DNA from: Candidatus Pelearchaeum maunauluense
GTDB lineage: Archaea; Thermoproteota; Nitrososphaeria_A; Caldarchaeales; Caldarchaeaceae
Assembly: GCA_030059675.1 (NCBI GenBank)
Contig: JANVYQ010000003.1
Location: forward strand, 99,547 to 163,546
DNA: 64,000 nt
Reading direction: 5' to 3'
This document shows, piece after piece, positions 51,040-59,281 of this stretch; position 1 is the stretch's first letter; each line of letters begins with the position of its first letter. The translations under genes and the position numbers were made by a program. Under the pieces are notes generated by a model, which was not told where the DNA came from, ran no database searches, and saw only the letters and a list, made by a program, of their open reading frames with translations.

Positions 51040-52215
51040 ATGAGTGAAGAGCTCCCCGCTGTGGGGGAAATTCTCATCCGCGAGTTTGAGAGCATTAATG
51101 TGGACGATACTCTTACTAAGGTTGCTGGGATTTTCTCGGAGAAGGATACGCCTATAGTCGTGGTTCTTGACGGTAGCAGTGAAGGGCGTGTTTATGGGAT
51201 TTTGACGGAGAGGATACTGTTACGTCCGCATATAAACATGGCGGAAGCTAAGGCCAAGTCATTCGCGATAAAAGCGCCTAAGCTTACGTCATCCTCAAGC
51301 ATAACTGAAGCGGCGCGCCTAATGCTTGAGAACAACCTAAAAGCGCTACCAGTAATGGAGGATGGAAAACCAATAGGCATAGTTACTGTGGATAAGATAG
51401 CAGAAGCAGCTCGGTCTGTTCTCCAGAAGACTCTGGTGAGAGATGTTATGACGAAGAACCCTGTTACCGTGAAGGCTAACGATACTATAGGTAAGGCTAT
51501 ATCGTTGATGCGTGAGATGGGTATATCGCGCCTGCCTGTTGTTGAGCGGGGAGCGCTCCGCGGCATAGTAACTGTTCATGATATAGTTGAGAAGGTTATC
51601 AAGCCCCGCGAGCGTGCCACCAGAGGGGAGACTGTAGGCGAGAAGGCCAGAACTCTAAGCAACAAGGTCTCGGAGATAATGTCAAAGCCTGTCATAACAG
51701 CGTCGCCGCGCGAGCCTGTTATAAAAGCGCTGCAAAAGATGAGCCGCAACGACGTCTCCTGTCTTGTCGTAGTTGATAACGGCTCCGTGGAGGGAATAAT
51801 AACAATGATGGATGTGCTTGAGCCGATAGCGCGGCTAGCAACAAGACAGGAGCAGGGAATATCCATACAAGTATCATACAAGATGGAGCATGTAGATTTT
51901 GATGATAAAGACAGGGTTATGGCTATAGCGGAGCGTTTCGTCAAGCGCTTTAACGAGTCGCTGGGAAATGGTTTCCTAACGCTATACTTCAAGGAGCATA
52001 AGGAGAAGCATGGTGATATGCATCTAATACACTGTAGAGCACGTCTTAAGACGGATAAGTATCAATTTGTTGGAACTGGAGAAGCCTGGCGCGCAGACTT
52101 TGCTGCGAGATCTGCTTTGGAGCGTATAGAGAGGCAGTTCCTACTCTCGCGCAAGCTTGCCTCAAAATACCCATACGCTGACGAGCTGCTGGAGCGGCTG
52201 GCAGAATCATACTAG
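51040..52215 (+). CDS. Four-CBS-domain protein with C-terminal HPF/RaiA-like domain
   Basis: A 391-residue soluble protein. Four CBS motifs in two Bateman pairs cover about 1-270 (for example ILTERIL near 49, GIVTVDKIAEAA near 113, GIVTVHDIVEKV near 174, GIITMMDVLEP near 247). Residues 275-375 (IQVSYKMEHVDFDDKDRVMA, then a HLIHCRARLKTDKYQFVGTG strand set and ARSALERIERQFLLSRK) have the strand/helix order of ribosome hibernation factors HPF/RaiA. CBS pairs normally bind adenine nucleotides, so this could link energy state to ribosome idling. The HPF match is by eye. It stands alone between tRNA-Thr and a zinc-ribbon gene. Confidence 0.75.
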   Translation: MSEELPAVGEILIREFESINVDDTLTKVAGIFSEKDTPIVVVLDGSSEGRVYGILTERILLRPHINMAEAKAKSFAIKAPKLTSSSSITEAARLMLENNLKALPVMEDGKPIGIVTVDKIAEAARSVLQKTLVRDVMTKNPVTVKANDTIGKAISLMREMGISRLPVVERGALRGIVTVHDIVEKVIKPRERATRGETVGEKARTLSNKVSEIMSKPVITASPREPVIKALQKMSRNDVSCLVVVDNGSVEGIITMMDVLEPIARLATRQEQGISIQVSYKMEHVDFDDKDRVMAIAERFVKRFNESLGNGFLTLYFKEHKEKHGDMHLIHCRARLKTDKYQFVGTGEAWRADFAARSALERIERQFLLSRKLASKYPYADELLERLAESY

Positions 52216-52385
52216 TCGCTAGACTCCCTAGATAATCTCTCATACTCCTCAACGCTCATTTCAATTATGAAAGGCCCAACATAGCCGCAGCCGCCGCACC
52301 TATACAGCATACCCAGAAAACCGCCCAGATGAAGGCTTAGATTCACGCCCTTACACTGGGGGCATACCTGAAGCTTACCACCCAT
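52212..52385 (-). CDS. Small zinc-ribbon protein
   Basis: A 57-residue protein with two CxxC knuckles, VCPQCKG near 7-13 and YRCGGCGYVG near 29-38, and an acidic tail. The ORF is open further upstream, but that part is antisense to tRNA-Arg, so I place the start at ATG 52385. The stop overlaps the CBS-HPF gene by four bases tail to tail. A nucleic-acid or protein-binding adaptor is the usual role of such domains. Confidence 0.75.
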   Translation of the reverse strand: MGGKLQVCPQCKGVNLSLHLGGFLGMLYRCGGCGYVGPFIIEMSVEEYERLSRESSD

Positions 52386-52431
52386 CCAACAACCCACAAA
52401 CACGACTCCTGATATATAGTTTATTGATACG

Positions 52432-52552
52432 CGGGCCCGGTGGGACTTGAACCCACGACCTCCGGCTGTCTTCCCACCTTTTTCTCTGCCTAGGAGGCCC
52501 GAAGGCTTGCGCATGCCCTTCGGCGCCCTCGTCCATTCTAGGCTACGGGCCC
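52432..52552 (-). tRNA. tRNA-Arg (CCT) with two insertions
   Basis: Minus strand: acceptor GGGCCCG/CGGGCCC, D-stem GCCT/GGGC, T-arm GTGGG/CCCAC, discriminator G. Restoring a normal anticodon arm (CCGGC, CTCCTAA, GCCGG; anticodon CCT) needs removal of two segments: about 22 bases at 52499-52520 between positions 29 and 30, which contain most of a CCGAAGG/CCTTCGG hairpin, and about 23 bases at 52468-52490 at the canonical 37/38 site. Mature length is then 76. The acceptor equals that of tRNA-Arg(TCT) at 57525. Intron borders are inferred from the cloverleaf. Confidence 0.9.
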
Positions 52553-52658
52553 CTTGGTTTCTATCTAGAACGAGCATAAAAGCATATGATATGAAGGTGT
52601 TACGTGGGCATATCGCTGATAGTTCTCCCAGTGTCTTCGGCCAGCAAGCCTTTTAGAG

Positions 52659-53228
52659 GTGTGTATAGCGTTTTGCCGTGTGCTTAATAAGCGTGGGAGG
52701 AGTCTGGAGAGGCGTCTTGACGAGGTTGTAGCCCAGCTCAAGATACATAACGATAAACTAAGTGCGCGCACAAGCTACATGTCATCGCGAGCGCGCAGCC
52801 TGTTTGAGCTCTCGCTAAGAGCCAAGGAAGAAAAGGATGAAGAACGCGCCATGCTCTACGCGAAGGAGCTCAGCGAGCTTAAACGCGTGCTATACACCAT
52901 GCTAAGAAGCCAGGCATCACTGGAGGGAATAATCCTACATCTAGAAACCGTGAGGGACCTCAATTCTGTCAGGAAATCCGTGAAACCAATACATGAAGTT
53001 CTGAGCCGGGTTCAGGAAGACGTTAAGGGAGCGGTTCCAGAAGTTGCCCACGAGCTCCTAAAAACACACTTGATACTTGATGATATTATGATTGAGATAG
53101 GCGTCTCATCAGACAGTAGCTACTCATACACCGCCGTTGATCACGATGCACAAGAAATACTCAATAAAGCCAGCGAAATAGCTGCGCAGCGCATGAAGAA
53201 GATTATGCCAAATGTTTCAAACGAGTAA
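52659..53228 (+). CDS. cdvB: ESCRT-III/Snf7-like protein (CdvB family)
   Basis: Archaeal cell-division or membrane-remodelling filament protein. The 189 residues are mostly helical and show the Snf7 pattern: a basic first helix (LNKRGRSLERRLDEVVAQL), DEERAMLYAKELSELKRVLYTML near 58-81, LEGIILHLETVRDL near 87-100, and VPEVAHELLKTHLILDDIM near 126-144. It has no C-terminal winged helix or clear MIM motif, so it may be a paralogue of the main CdvB. Start GTG 52659, or GTG 52680. CdvA and the CdvC ATPase are not in the window; CDC48 near 61 kb is a different AAA protein. Confidence 0.82.
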   Translation: MCIAFCRVLNKRGRSLERRLDEVVAQLKIHNDKLSARTSYMSSRARSLFELSLRAKEEKDEERAMLYAKELSELKRVLYTMLRSQASLEGIILHLETVRDLNSVRKSVKPIHEVLSRVQEDVKGAVPEVAHELLKTHLILDDIMIEIGVSSDSSYSYTAVDHDAQEILNKASEIAAQRMKKIMPNVSNE

Positions 53229-53265
53229 AAATAATGTTTAATAAAACGACCTACCATACATAATT

Positions 53266-53739
53266 ATGAGAGGAAAAATGTCCTTCTCGTCTTTTAAGAA
53301 GATTCTAGTTCCTGTTGATGGTTCTGAGTTTTCTGGAAAGGCTGTCCGTGTAGCTGTTGAGCTTGCTAAGCGATATGATGGAAGTATCACGCTTCTCCAC
53401 GTGATTAGCGCTCCCAGCTCTTATCTGGTAGCAGTCCCAGCAGCGGGTGCTACCGTGGAGTTTGTCGAGGAATACTATGCTCAAGCAAAGAAGAGAGCCG
53501 AGGAGTGGATGGGTAAGTATGTGGCTGAGCTGGAGTCGCTGGGGGTAAAAGCCAGTAGCGTGGTGTTGGAAGGAGCTTCTTCAGTTGTAGAAGCAATAAC
53601 AAACTACGCTGAGAACGAGAAGTTCGACCTAATAATTATTGGAACCAGGGGGCTCAGTGGGTTTAAACGCCTCCTAGTTGGGAGTGTTGCAAGCGGAGTA
53701 GTAAGCCACGCGCGCTGCTCCGTCCTGGTGGTAAAATAA
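53266..53739 (+). CDS. Universal stress protein (UspA family)
   Basis: A 157-residue ATP-binding stress protein. Opening KKILVPVDGSEFSGKAV near 11-27, the nucleotide motif GTRGLSGFKRLLVGSVASGVV near 129-149 (Gx2Gx9G(S/T) form) and a closing SVLVVK. It stands alone; an AT-rich region precedes it. ATP-binding residues are present, but the physiological role of most archaeal Usp proteins is open. Confidence 0.9.
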   Translation: MRGKMSFSSFKKILVPVDGSEFSGKAVRVAVELAKRYDGSITLLHVISAPSSYLVAVPAAGATVEFVEEYYAQAKKRAEEWMGKYVAELESLGVKASSVVLEGASSVVEAITNYAENEKFDLIIIGTRGLSGFKRLLVGSVASGVVSHARCSVLVVK

Positions 53740-53786
53740 ACCAGCAATAATCCCCTCTCCTTATTTTTGATGAAGTAAAACTAGGA

Positions 53787-53796
53787 CTTAAATATG
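53787..53796 (+). promoter_or_regulatory. TATA box for leuS
   Basis: CTTAAATATG lies 23-32 bases before the TTG start at 53819, consistent with a leaderless transcript for the leucyl-tRNA synthetase operon. Confidence 0.45.
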
Positions 53797-53818
53797 TGCT
53801 AAAAGCACTTATAAAGCG

Positions 53819-56797
53819 TTGAGCAAAAACATCACCAAAGCCAGCATGGAAGAGTGGGTAAGTAAGGGTTTTGAGCTGGGCTCAAAGCAGAGGCTATCAA
53901 GCCCCCGCGAAATTGAAGTTAAATGGCTTAATAAGTGGAAAGCCGCCGCCATATTTCAAGCAGAACCACAGAAAGACAAGCCAAAATTCTTCATATGCGT
54001 CCCGTACTCGTATCAGAATGGTCCTCTTCATCTAGGTCATGGATTCACATTCACGCGCGGTGATGTGATAGCGCGCTTTAAGCGGATGCAAGGCTATAAT
54101 GTCCTATTCCCCTGGTCATGGCACTGGACAGGAGAAGCAGTAGCAGGGACGAGTGAGCGCCTTAAGAGAGGCGACGAGTCAGTAATCAAGATGCTTAAAG
54201 AGATTGACGGCGTGCCAGAGGAGCTCATACCATTCTTCCAAGAACCCGCCTTCATCTGCTCATACTACACAGCGGAAAACCGCCAGGTAGTAGATTTGAT
54301 GGGATGGTCTGTTGATTGGCGGCGGGAATTCTACACAACAGACCTCCACCCATACTATAGTAGGTTCATAACATGGCAGTATGAGGTGCTTAGGCGTAAT
54401 GGGTATGTGATTAAGGGTAAGCATCCCGTCGTCTGGTGTCCATCATGCCAGAGCGCGACGGGAGACCATGACCGCCTCTCGGGAGAGGGCGTATTTCCCG
54501 AAGAATTCACGCTAGTCTTCTTTGATGCGGGGGATTTCAGACTGGCCGCAGCCACGTTAAGGCCTGAGACGATATTCGGCGCTACTAACGTATGGATAAA
54601 CCCTGAAGCGAAATACGTGGTTGTTAGATGGGATGGGAAGAAGGTTCTCATAAGCGATAAAGCCTACGAGAAGCTACGCGAGCAGAAGGGTGAAATCTCG
54701 CCAGTGGAGGAGTTGGAGGGGAGGAAGCTAATCGGAGCTAAGTGCAGGGTCCCGCTAACGGGTGCTGAGATACTCATACTCCCAGCCAGCTTCGTCGACC
54801 CAGCTATAGGAAGTGGCGTGGTGTATAGCGTCCCCGCACACGCTCCATACGACTACGCCGCCCTCCGCGACCTCTGGAGAGCACCAGAGGGTCTGGCCCC
54901 CTATGGAATAGACGCCAAAGCCATCAGAGCTATAAAGCCCATCGCGATAATCGAGACTCCAGGCTTCGGCGAACTGCCAGCGGTAGAGGTTGTGGAGAAG
55001 CTGGGAATAATAGACCAGCGCGACGAGAAGCTGGGAGAAGCAACTAAAGAGGTGTATTCAAGAGAGTTTCACAGCGGAGTCTTGAAGGAGAACTGCGGCG
55101 ATTACAAAGGGATGAGAGTAAGCGAGGCACGTGAAGCAGTGCGCCAGAAGCTAATTAACATGGGAGAAGGCGACACGATGTATGACCTACCTGAAAAAGT
55201 AGTGTGCAGGTCTGGGGATGAATGTATAGTCAAGATAGTGGAAGACCAGTGGTTCTTAAACTACTCGCGCGGGGACTGGAAGGAGAGGGTCAGGAAAATA
55301 ATAAAGGAAATGAACATATATCCAGAGGAGGCGCGGCAGTGGTTTCTAAACGTTGTCGACTGGCTACGCGACTGGGCATGCACTCGTAAAACTGGGCTTG
55401 GAACACCACTCCCCTGGGATAGGTCTTGGATAGTGGAGACGTTGAGCGACTCAACTATATACCCAGCGCTATACACGATTAGCAAATACCTGAATAACGA
55501 TCCAGTCTTACAAAGCAAGGTTAGTACCGAGATTTTGGATTATGTCTTTCTGGGTAGAGGGTCGGCGGAGGAGCTGGCGAGGAAGAGTGGGATTGACGCT
55601 GGGGTATTGAGAGCTATGCGCGACGAGTTTCTATACTGGTATCCAGTTGATATGCGCATATCAGCCAAAGAACTGGTCCCCAACCACCTAACATTCTATC
55701 TATTCCACCACTCAGCCATATTTGACGAGGAAAGATGGCCGCGGGGAATTGGCGTTAATGGCATGATCAGCATAGAAGGAATGAAGATGTCAAAGAGTAA
55801 GGGAAACATCATCCCCCTCAAGGTTGCGGTGGCAAGACATGGCGCGGACGTAACGCGATGCACGCTCCTATTGGGCGCTGAGGACTTGGATGACCCAGAC
55901 TGGTGGGAGAAGAATGCTATTGAGATTGGTAAAGATTTGCATAATATTCTCTCACTTATGAGGGAGTCGGCCAACGCTCCGCGCGAAGCTCTAGACGCGG
56001 ATTCATGGCTTCTCTCACGCCTCCAACTAAGGATAGCACGCATAACCCGGGCTTTAGAGAAACTAAAGACACGAACGGCATGCAACGAGGTAATCTACGG
56101 CATGCTTAATGACTTTAGATGGTATATGCGGCGTAATGGGGGACGCTTAGGCTCGGCCGCTAGAGTATATGCTGAGACTTGGGCAAGGCTCCTAGCACCC
56201 TTCGCACCCTACACTGCGGAGGAGGGATGGAGCATACTAGGCGGGGAGGGATACGTCTCCCTAGCAGAGTGGCCCAAATACAGACCAGAGAACATAGACA
56301 TACAGAAGCTACTGAAGGAGGAAATTATACGCGACCTGCGTGATGATATTTATGAGATAATAAAGGTTACGGAGAAGAAGCCCAGCAAGATAACGCTGTA
56401 CGTTGCCGCTGAGTGGAAGAATAGGCTCGCGGCGTTGGTGATAGACGGTGATGGGATAAACCAGAGGAATAGGGGTCAGATTATCAAGAAGGCCGTCGTG
56501 GAAATCCCTGAAAGGAAGGGGGAAATTCCCACATTAGTGCCCAAGCTTGCCGACGTGCTGAGAAGAGTTCAGGAATACTCAAACCAGATATGCAAAGAGA
56601 TTGAAGTGGAATCCGATTCTAAATATATCTCAGCACTCCTACGCGAAGAACGCTCAATATGCATGGACGTTGCAGTACTGCTTGAGAATGAGCTTGGGGC
56701 TAAGACTATTGTAATACCTGAGGAGGAGGCGCGGGAAGACCCCATGGGCAAGGCTCGTAACGCTCTGCCATTCAGGCCTGGAATATATGTTGAGTGA
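53819..56797 (+). CDS. leuS: Leucyl-tRNA synthetase
   Basis: Class Ia aminoacyl-tRNA synthetase of the archaeal/eukaryotic type, 992 residues. HIGH motif is HLGH (71-74) in NGPLHLGHGFTF, KMSKS is MKMSKSKGN near 657, an editing domain occupies about 230-480 (VWCPSCQSATGDHD near 204 precedes it), and the C-terminal region is the archaeal extension. The start is TTG at 53819, 23-32 bases after a TATA box and without a ribosome site. It overlaps the DUF434 gene by 11 bases, so both are translated together. Confidence 0.96.
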   Translation: MSKNITKASMEEWVSKGFELGSKQRLSSPREIEVKWLNKWKAAAIFQAEPQKDKPKFFICVPYSYQNGPLHLGHGFTFTRGDVIARFKRMQGYNVLFPWSWHWTGEAVAGTSERLKRGDESVIKMLKEIDGVPEELIPFFQEPAFICSYYTAENRQVVDLMGWSVDWRREFYTTDLHPYYSRFITWQYEVLRRNGYVIKGKHPVVWCPSCQSATGDHDRLSGEGVFPEEFTLVFFDAGDFRLAAATLRPETIFGATNVWINPEAKYVVVRWDGKKVLISDKAYEKLREQKGEISPVEELEGRKLIGAKCRVPLTGAEILILPASFVDPAIGSGVVYSVPAHAPYDYAALRDLWRAPEGLAPYGIDAKAIRAIKPIAIIETPGFGELPAVEVVEKLGIIDQRDEKLGEATKEVYSREFHSGVLKENCGDYKGMRVSEAREAVRQKLINMGEGDTMYDLPEKVVCRSGDECIVKIVEDQWFLNYSRGDWKERVRKIIKEMNIYPEEARQWFLNVVDWLRDWACTRKTGLGTPLPWDRSWIVETLSDSTIYPALYTISKYLNNDPVLQSKVSTEILDYVFLGRGSAEELARKSGIDAGVLRAMRDEFLYWYPVDMRISAKELVPNHLTFYLFHHSAIFDEERWPRGIGVNGMISIEGMKMSKSKGNIIPLKVAVARHGADVTRCTLLLGAEDLDDPDWWEKNAIEIGKDLHNILSLMRESANAPREALDADSWLLSRLQLRIARITRALEKLKTRTACNEVIYGMLNDFRWYMRRNGGRLGSAARVYAETWARLLAPFAPYTAEEGWSILGGEGYVSLAEWPKYRPENIDIQKLLKEEIIRDLRDDIYEIIKVTEKKPSKITLYVAAEWKNRLAALVIDGDGINQRNRGQIIKKAVVEIPERKGEIPTLVPKLADVLRRVQEYSNQICKEIEVESDSKYISALLREERSICMDVAVLLENELGAKTIVIPEEEAREDPMGKARNALPFRPGIYVE

Positions 56798-57443
56798 TGA
56801 GCGGCTTAAAGCTCTGCGTGAGGCCGCTCAAGACCTCCTATACCTCATGGACAGGGGATACCGAAAAGAATACGCGATAAGATTCGTCTCAGACCACTAC
56901 AGGCTACAACGATGGGAGAGGAACGTGCTCAATCGGGTAATCCACCCGACTAAATACTCGGCTGAAGCGCGAGCGAAGCTACTCCAGCCTAGTGATATTG
57001 AGGGGAAAACAATAAGCATAGACGGCTACAACGTTCTCAACACGGTTATAGCTGGAAAAAGAGGCTTACCACTCTTCGAATCAACCGATGGAATAATAAG
57101 AGACATCTCAGAGATTCACGCATCCTTCAAGCTCACAGACGAAACTCTGAAAACCGCGCTTGAGGTAATCGAAGAAACCCTACAACTAAAGCCCAAGGAC
57201 ATACAGATTTACCTGGATGCGCAGATAAGTAAGAGCGGCATACTGGCTAAGAAACTCAGAGAACAAGGCGCTGAAGTAATCCTAACAAAACATGCTGATA
57301 AAACAATACTGGCAGATACAAACATAATAGCAACCAGTGACTCAATAATCATAGAACAAAAATCAAAGATATTCGACCTGGCGGGACATATATGCAGAAA
57401 AAGAAGCCACAAAATAGTCAAGCTCCTAGAATATCATGATTAA
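56787..57443 (+). CDS. DUF434/DUF5616 protein, possible PIN/NYN-like nuclease
   Basis: A 218-residue archaeal protein. Residues 1-60 form the helical DUF434 part (LREAAQDLLYLMDRGYRKEYAIRFVSDHY), and residues 65-215 the DUF5616 domain (TISIDGYNVLNTV near 75-87 with an acidic residue after a strand, IYLDAQISKSG near 139, ATSDSIIIE near 185). The DGYN motif and spaced Asp residues resemble PIN/NYN nucleases. That activity is inferred, not shown. It overlaps leuS by 11 bases, and tRNA-Arg(TCT) follows 81 bases later. Confidence 0.82.
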   Translation: MLSDERLKALREAAQDLLYLMDRGYRKEYAIRFVSDHYRLQRWERNVLNRVIHPTKYSAEARAKLLQPSDIEGKTISIDGYNVLNTVIAGKRGLPLFESTDGIIRDISEIHASFKLTDETLKTALEVIEETLQLKPKDIQIYLDAQISKSGILAKKLREQGAEVILTKHADKTILADTNIIATSDSIIIEQKSKIFDLAGHICRKRSHKIVKLLEYHD

Positions 57444-57524
57444 CATTTAAAACATGCTCTCAACAAACTGTTCTAACAATATAATACGAAGCATAATCTC
57501 AATACTGTGCAGCGCACCGGGGTT

Positions 57525-57599
57525 GGGCCCGTAGCGCAGGATGGACAGCGCACCGGCCTTCTAAGCCGGGGGTCGGGAGTTCAAGTCTCCCCGGGCCCG
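57525..57599 (+). tRNA. tRNA-Arg (TCT)
   Basis: Acceptor GGGCCCG/CGGGCCC, D-arm GCGCAGGATGGACAGCGC, anticodon stem CCGGC/GCCGG with loop CTTCTAA (anticodon TCT, Arg), T-arm GGGAG/CTCCC, discriminator G, no CCA encoded. 75 bases without intron. An eleven-base stretch CAGCGCACCGG just before the gene (57510-57520) is repeated inside it (57546-57556). Confidence 0.95.
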
Positions 57600-57606
57600 C
57601 GGGAGA

Positions 57607-57630
57607 ATTTTTATTATTTTATTTTTTGTT
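57607..57630 (+). terminator. T-rich terminator after tRNA-Arg(TCT)
   Basis: Directly downstream of the tRNA the plus strand reads AATTTTTATTATTTTATTTTTTG, with several runs of four to six T residues, the usual archaeal intrinsic termination signal. No hairpin is needed. Confidence 0.6.
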
Positions 57631-57645
57631 GACAGTTGTTATGTT

Positions 57646-58155
57646 GTGGTTTTCCATGGCTGTGGTGGGGTTGTTTTGAGGGTTATTTTTCTCGCGTTTG
57701 TTGCTGGTTTGGTGTTGGGGTTGTTTGTGGGTTATGTTTTTCTTGATGAGGAGGCTCGTGAGGGTTTTGGAGGCGGTGAATATGGGTTTGTCATGGTTGG
57801 TGATGTTTTAGTTCGTGTTGAGATTGCTGACACTCCTGAAGAGCGTATTAGGGGGTTGTCTGGTCGGGAGTCGCTTAAACCTGGCTGGGGTATGCTCTTC
57901 ATCTTCCCGCAAGAGGGAATCTATTCCTTCTGGATGTATGGTATGCGCTTCTCCCTCGACATAATATGGATTGACGAAGATGGGTATGTGGTGTATGTTG
58001 TTGAGAAAGCCCCACCCTGCAAAGAGGATGGGGAATGCCCCAGCTACACGCCTGATGAAGAGGCGTTGTATGTCTTGGAAGTCGCGGCGGGCTTCGTGGA
58101 GGATAACAACGTAAGGGAGGGACAGAGAATAAGAATATTCCTGCCAGCGGTATAG
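57646..58155 (+). CDS. DUF192 family protein with N-terminal membrane anchor
   Basis: A 169-residue protein with one N-terminal helix (about 12-30) and a DUF192 domain (about 55-167; ERIRGLSGRESLKPGWGMLFIF, PQEGIYSFWMYGMRFSLDIIWI and YVLEVAAGFVEDN). DUF192 proteins are small beta-barrel proteins of unknown role exported in archaea and bacteria. The start is not certain: GTG 57646 or a TTG about 30 bases later. The 5' region is very T- and G-rich. Confidence 0.82.
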   Translation: MVFHGCGGVVLRVIFLAFVAGLVLGLFVGYVFLDEEAREGFGGGEYGFVMVGDVLVRVEIADTPEERIRGLSGRESLKPGWGMLFIFPQEGIYSFWMYGMRFSLDIIWIDEDGYVVYVVEKAPPCKEDGECPSYTPDEEALYVLEVAAGFVEDNNVREGQRIRIFLPAV

Positions 58156-58172
58156 AGGTTGCGTAAATATAT

Positions 58173-59237
58173 GTGGTTGCCTCGTCTCTGATATATGTTG
58201 GCGGCTTGCCATCTGTAAAGGCTCCCAAGGTGCTGGCCGAGCAGCTCATTAAGGAGCTGGAGAAGTCTGGCATACTGGATAGGGGTAGGGTGATTAGGAG
58301 AGAAGGCGAGCATGTGTTCATCCCCGTTGTGAGCACCGCTGGCTTGAAGCTTCCCGAAGAATGCCATGTAGTTCATGTTGAGAATCCACCAGCGGAGAGA
58401 AGGTCGCGTAGCGTGGTTGATGCTCTACGAGATAAGGTGGATGCGGAGCTGTTAAAGAGGATTCCACGTTCATTCGACATTATAGGTGATGTTGCAGTGA
58501 TAAACGAGCTTGACGCGGAGCAGCGGGTTCTTGAAGCTATTGGGCAAGCCATAATGGAGGTTCATAAGAACGTTAGGCTTGTACTGGCTAAGTCTTCTCC
58601 ATTAGCGGGGGAGGAGCGGGTGGGTGGTTATAGGGTGGTGGCCGGCGTAGGCGGGGCTGAGACAACACACCGCGAGTCGGGCTGCGTCTACAAGCTGGAC
58701 ATAACGCGGGTATTTTTCTCGCCGAGATTATCTGGAGAAAGGCTTCGCGTGGCTACTCAAGTGCGCAGCGACGAGCAAGTGGTGGATATGTTCGCTGGTG
58801 TGGGGCCTTTCTCCATACTCATCGCAAAGAAAACCCCCTCCTGTAGGGTCGTCGCAGTTGAGAAGAACGAATCAGCATATAGATACCTGTGTGAAAACAT
58901 ACGGCTCAACAAGGTTGGTGATAGGGTTACTCCACTTCTCGGAGACGTTAGAAACCACGTAAGCGCGCTCAGGGGGCTGGCTGATAGGGTTATAATGAAC
59001 CTACCCCACCAGTCGCAGGACTTTCTCGGCGATGCCCTGCAAATACTGAAAAAAGAGGGATTAATACACTTCTACACAATAGCCCAACGCGACGACCAAA
59101 GTGATGCGGAGAGAAGAGTATCTTCAGTATTATCTGCACTGGATGTGGATTATGGTTTCCTCTTTAGTCGGGCTGTTAAGGAGGTCTCACCATCAAAGGT
59201 GATGATGGTCTTTGATATTCGTGTTGTTAAGGGCTGA
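58173..59237 (+). CDS. trm5: tRNA (guanine37-N1)-methyltransferase Trm5
   Basis: Methylates G37 next to the anticodon to prevent frameshifts. The 354 residues have an N-terminal D1-like domain (KAPKVLAEQLIKELEKSGIL near 17-36), RVFFSPRLSGERLRV near 175-189, the SAM motif DMFAGVGPFSILIAKKT near 201-217, and the NLPHQS catalytic-like motif near 271-276. Start GTG 58173, or TTG 58206 (LPSVKAPK), which fits the family better; a TATA-like TAAATATA lies near 58164. FEN1 follows 44 bases later. Confidence 0.92.
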   Translation: MVASSLIYVGGLPSVKAPKVLAEQLIKELEKSGILDRGRVIRREGEHVFIPVVSTAGLKLPEECHVVHVENPPAERRSRSVVDALRDKVDAELLKRIPRSFDIIGDVAVINELDAEQRVLEAIGQAIMEVHKNVRLVLAKSSPLAGEERVGGYRVVAGVGGAETTHRESGCVYKLDITRVFFSPRLSGERLRVATQVRSDEQVVDMFAGVGPFSILIAKKTPSCRVVAVEKNESAYRYLCENIRLNKVGDRVTPLLGDVRNHVSALRGLADRVIMNLPHQSQDFLGDALQILKKEGLIHFYTIAQRDDQSDAERRVSSVLSALDVDYGFLFSRAVKEVSPSKVMMVFDIRVVKG

Positions 59238-59281
59238 ACTCTTATATAACCCGCTCACATATCAAGATATGCTGGTGACAG

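Noticed and set aside
52386-52577. Upstream extension of the zinc-ribbon ORF to 52577
   Set aside because: The added 64 codons translate the complement of tRNA-Arg, so the ATG at 52385 is preferred.
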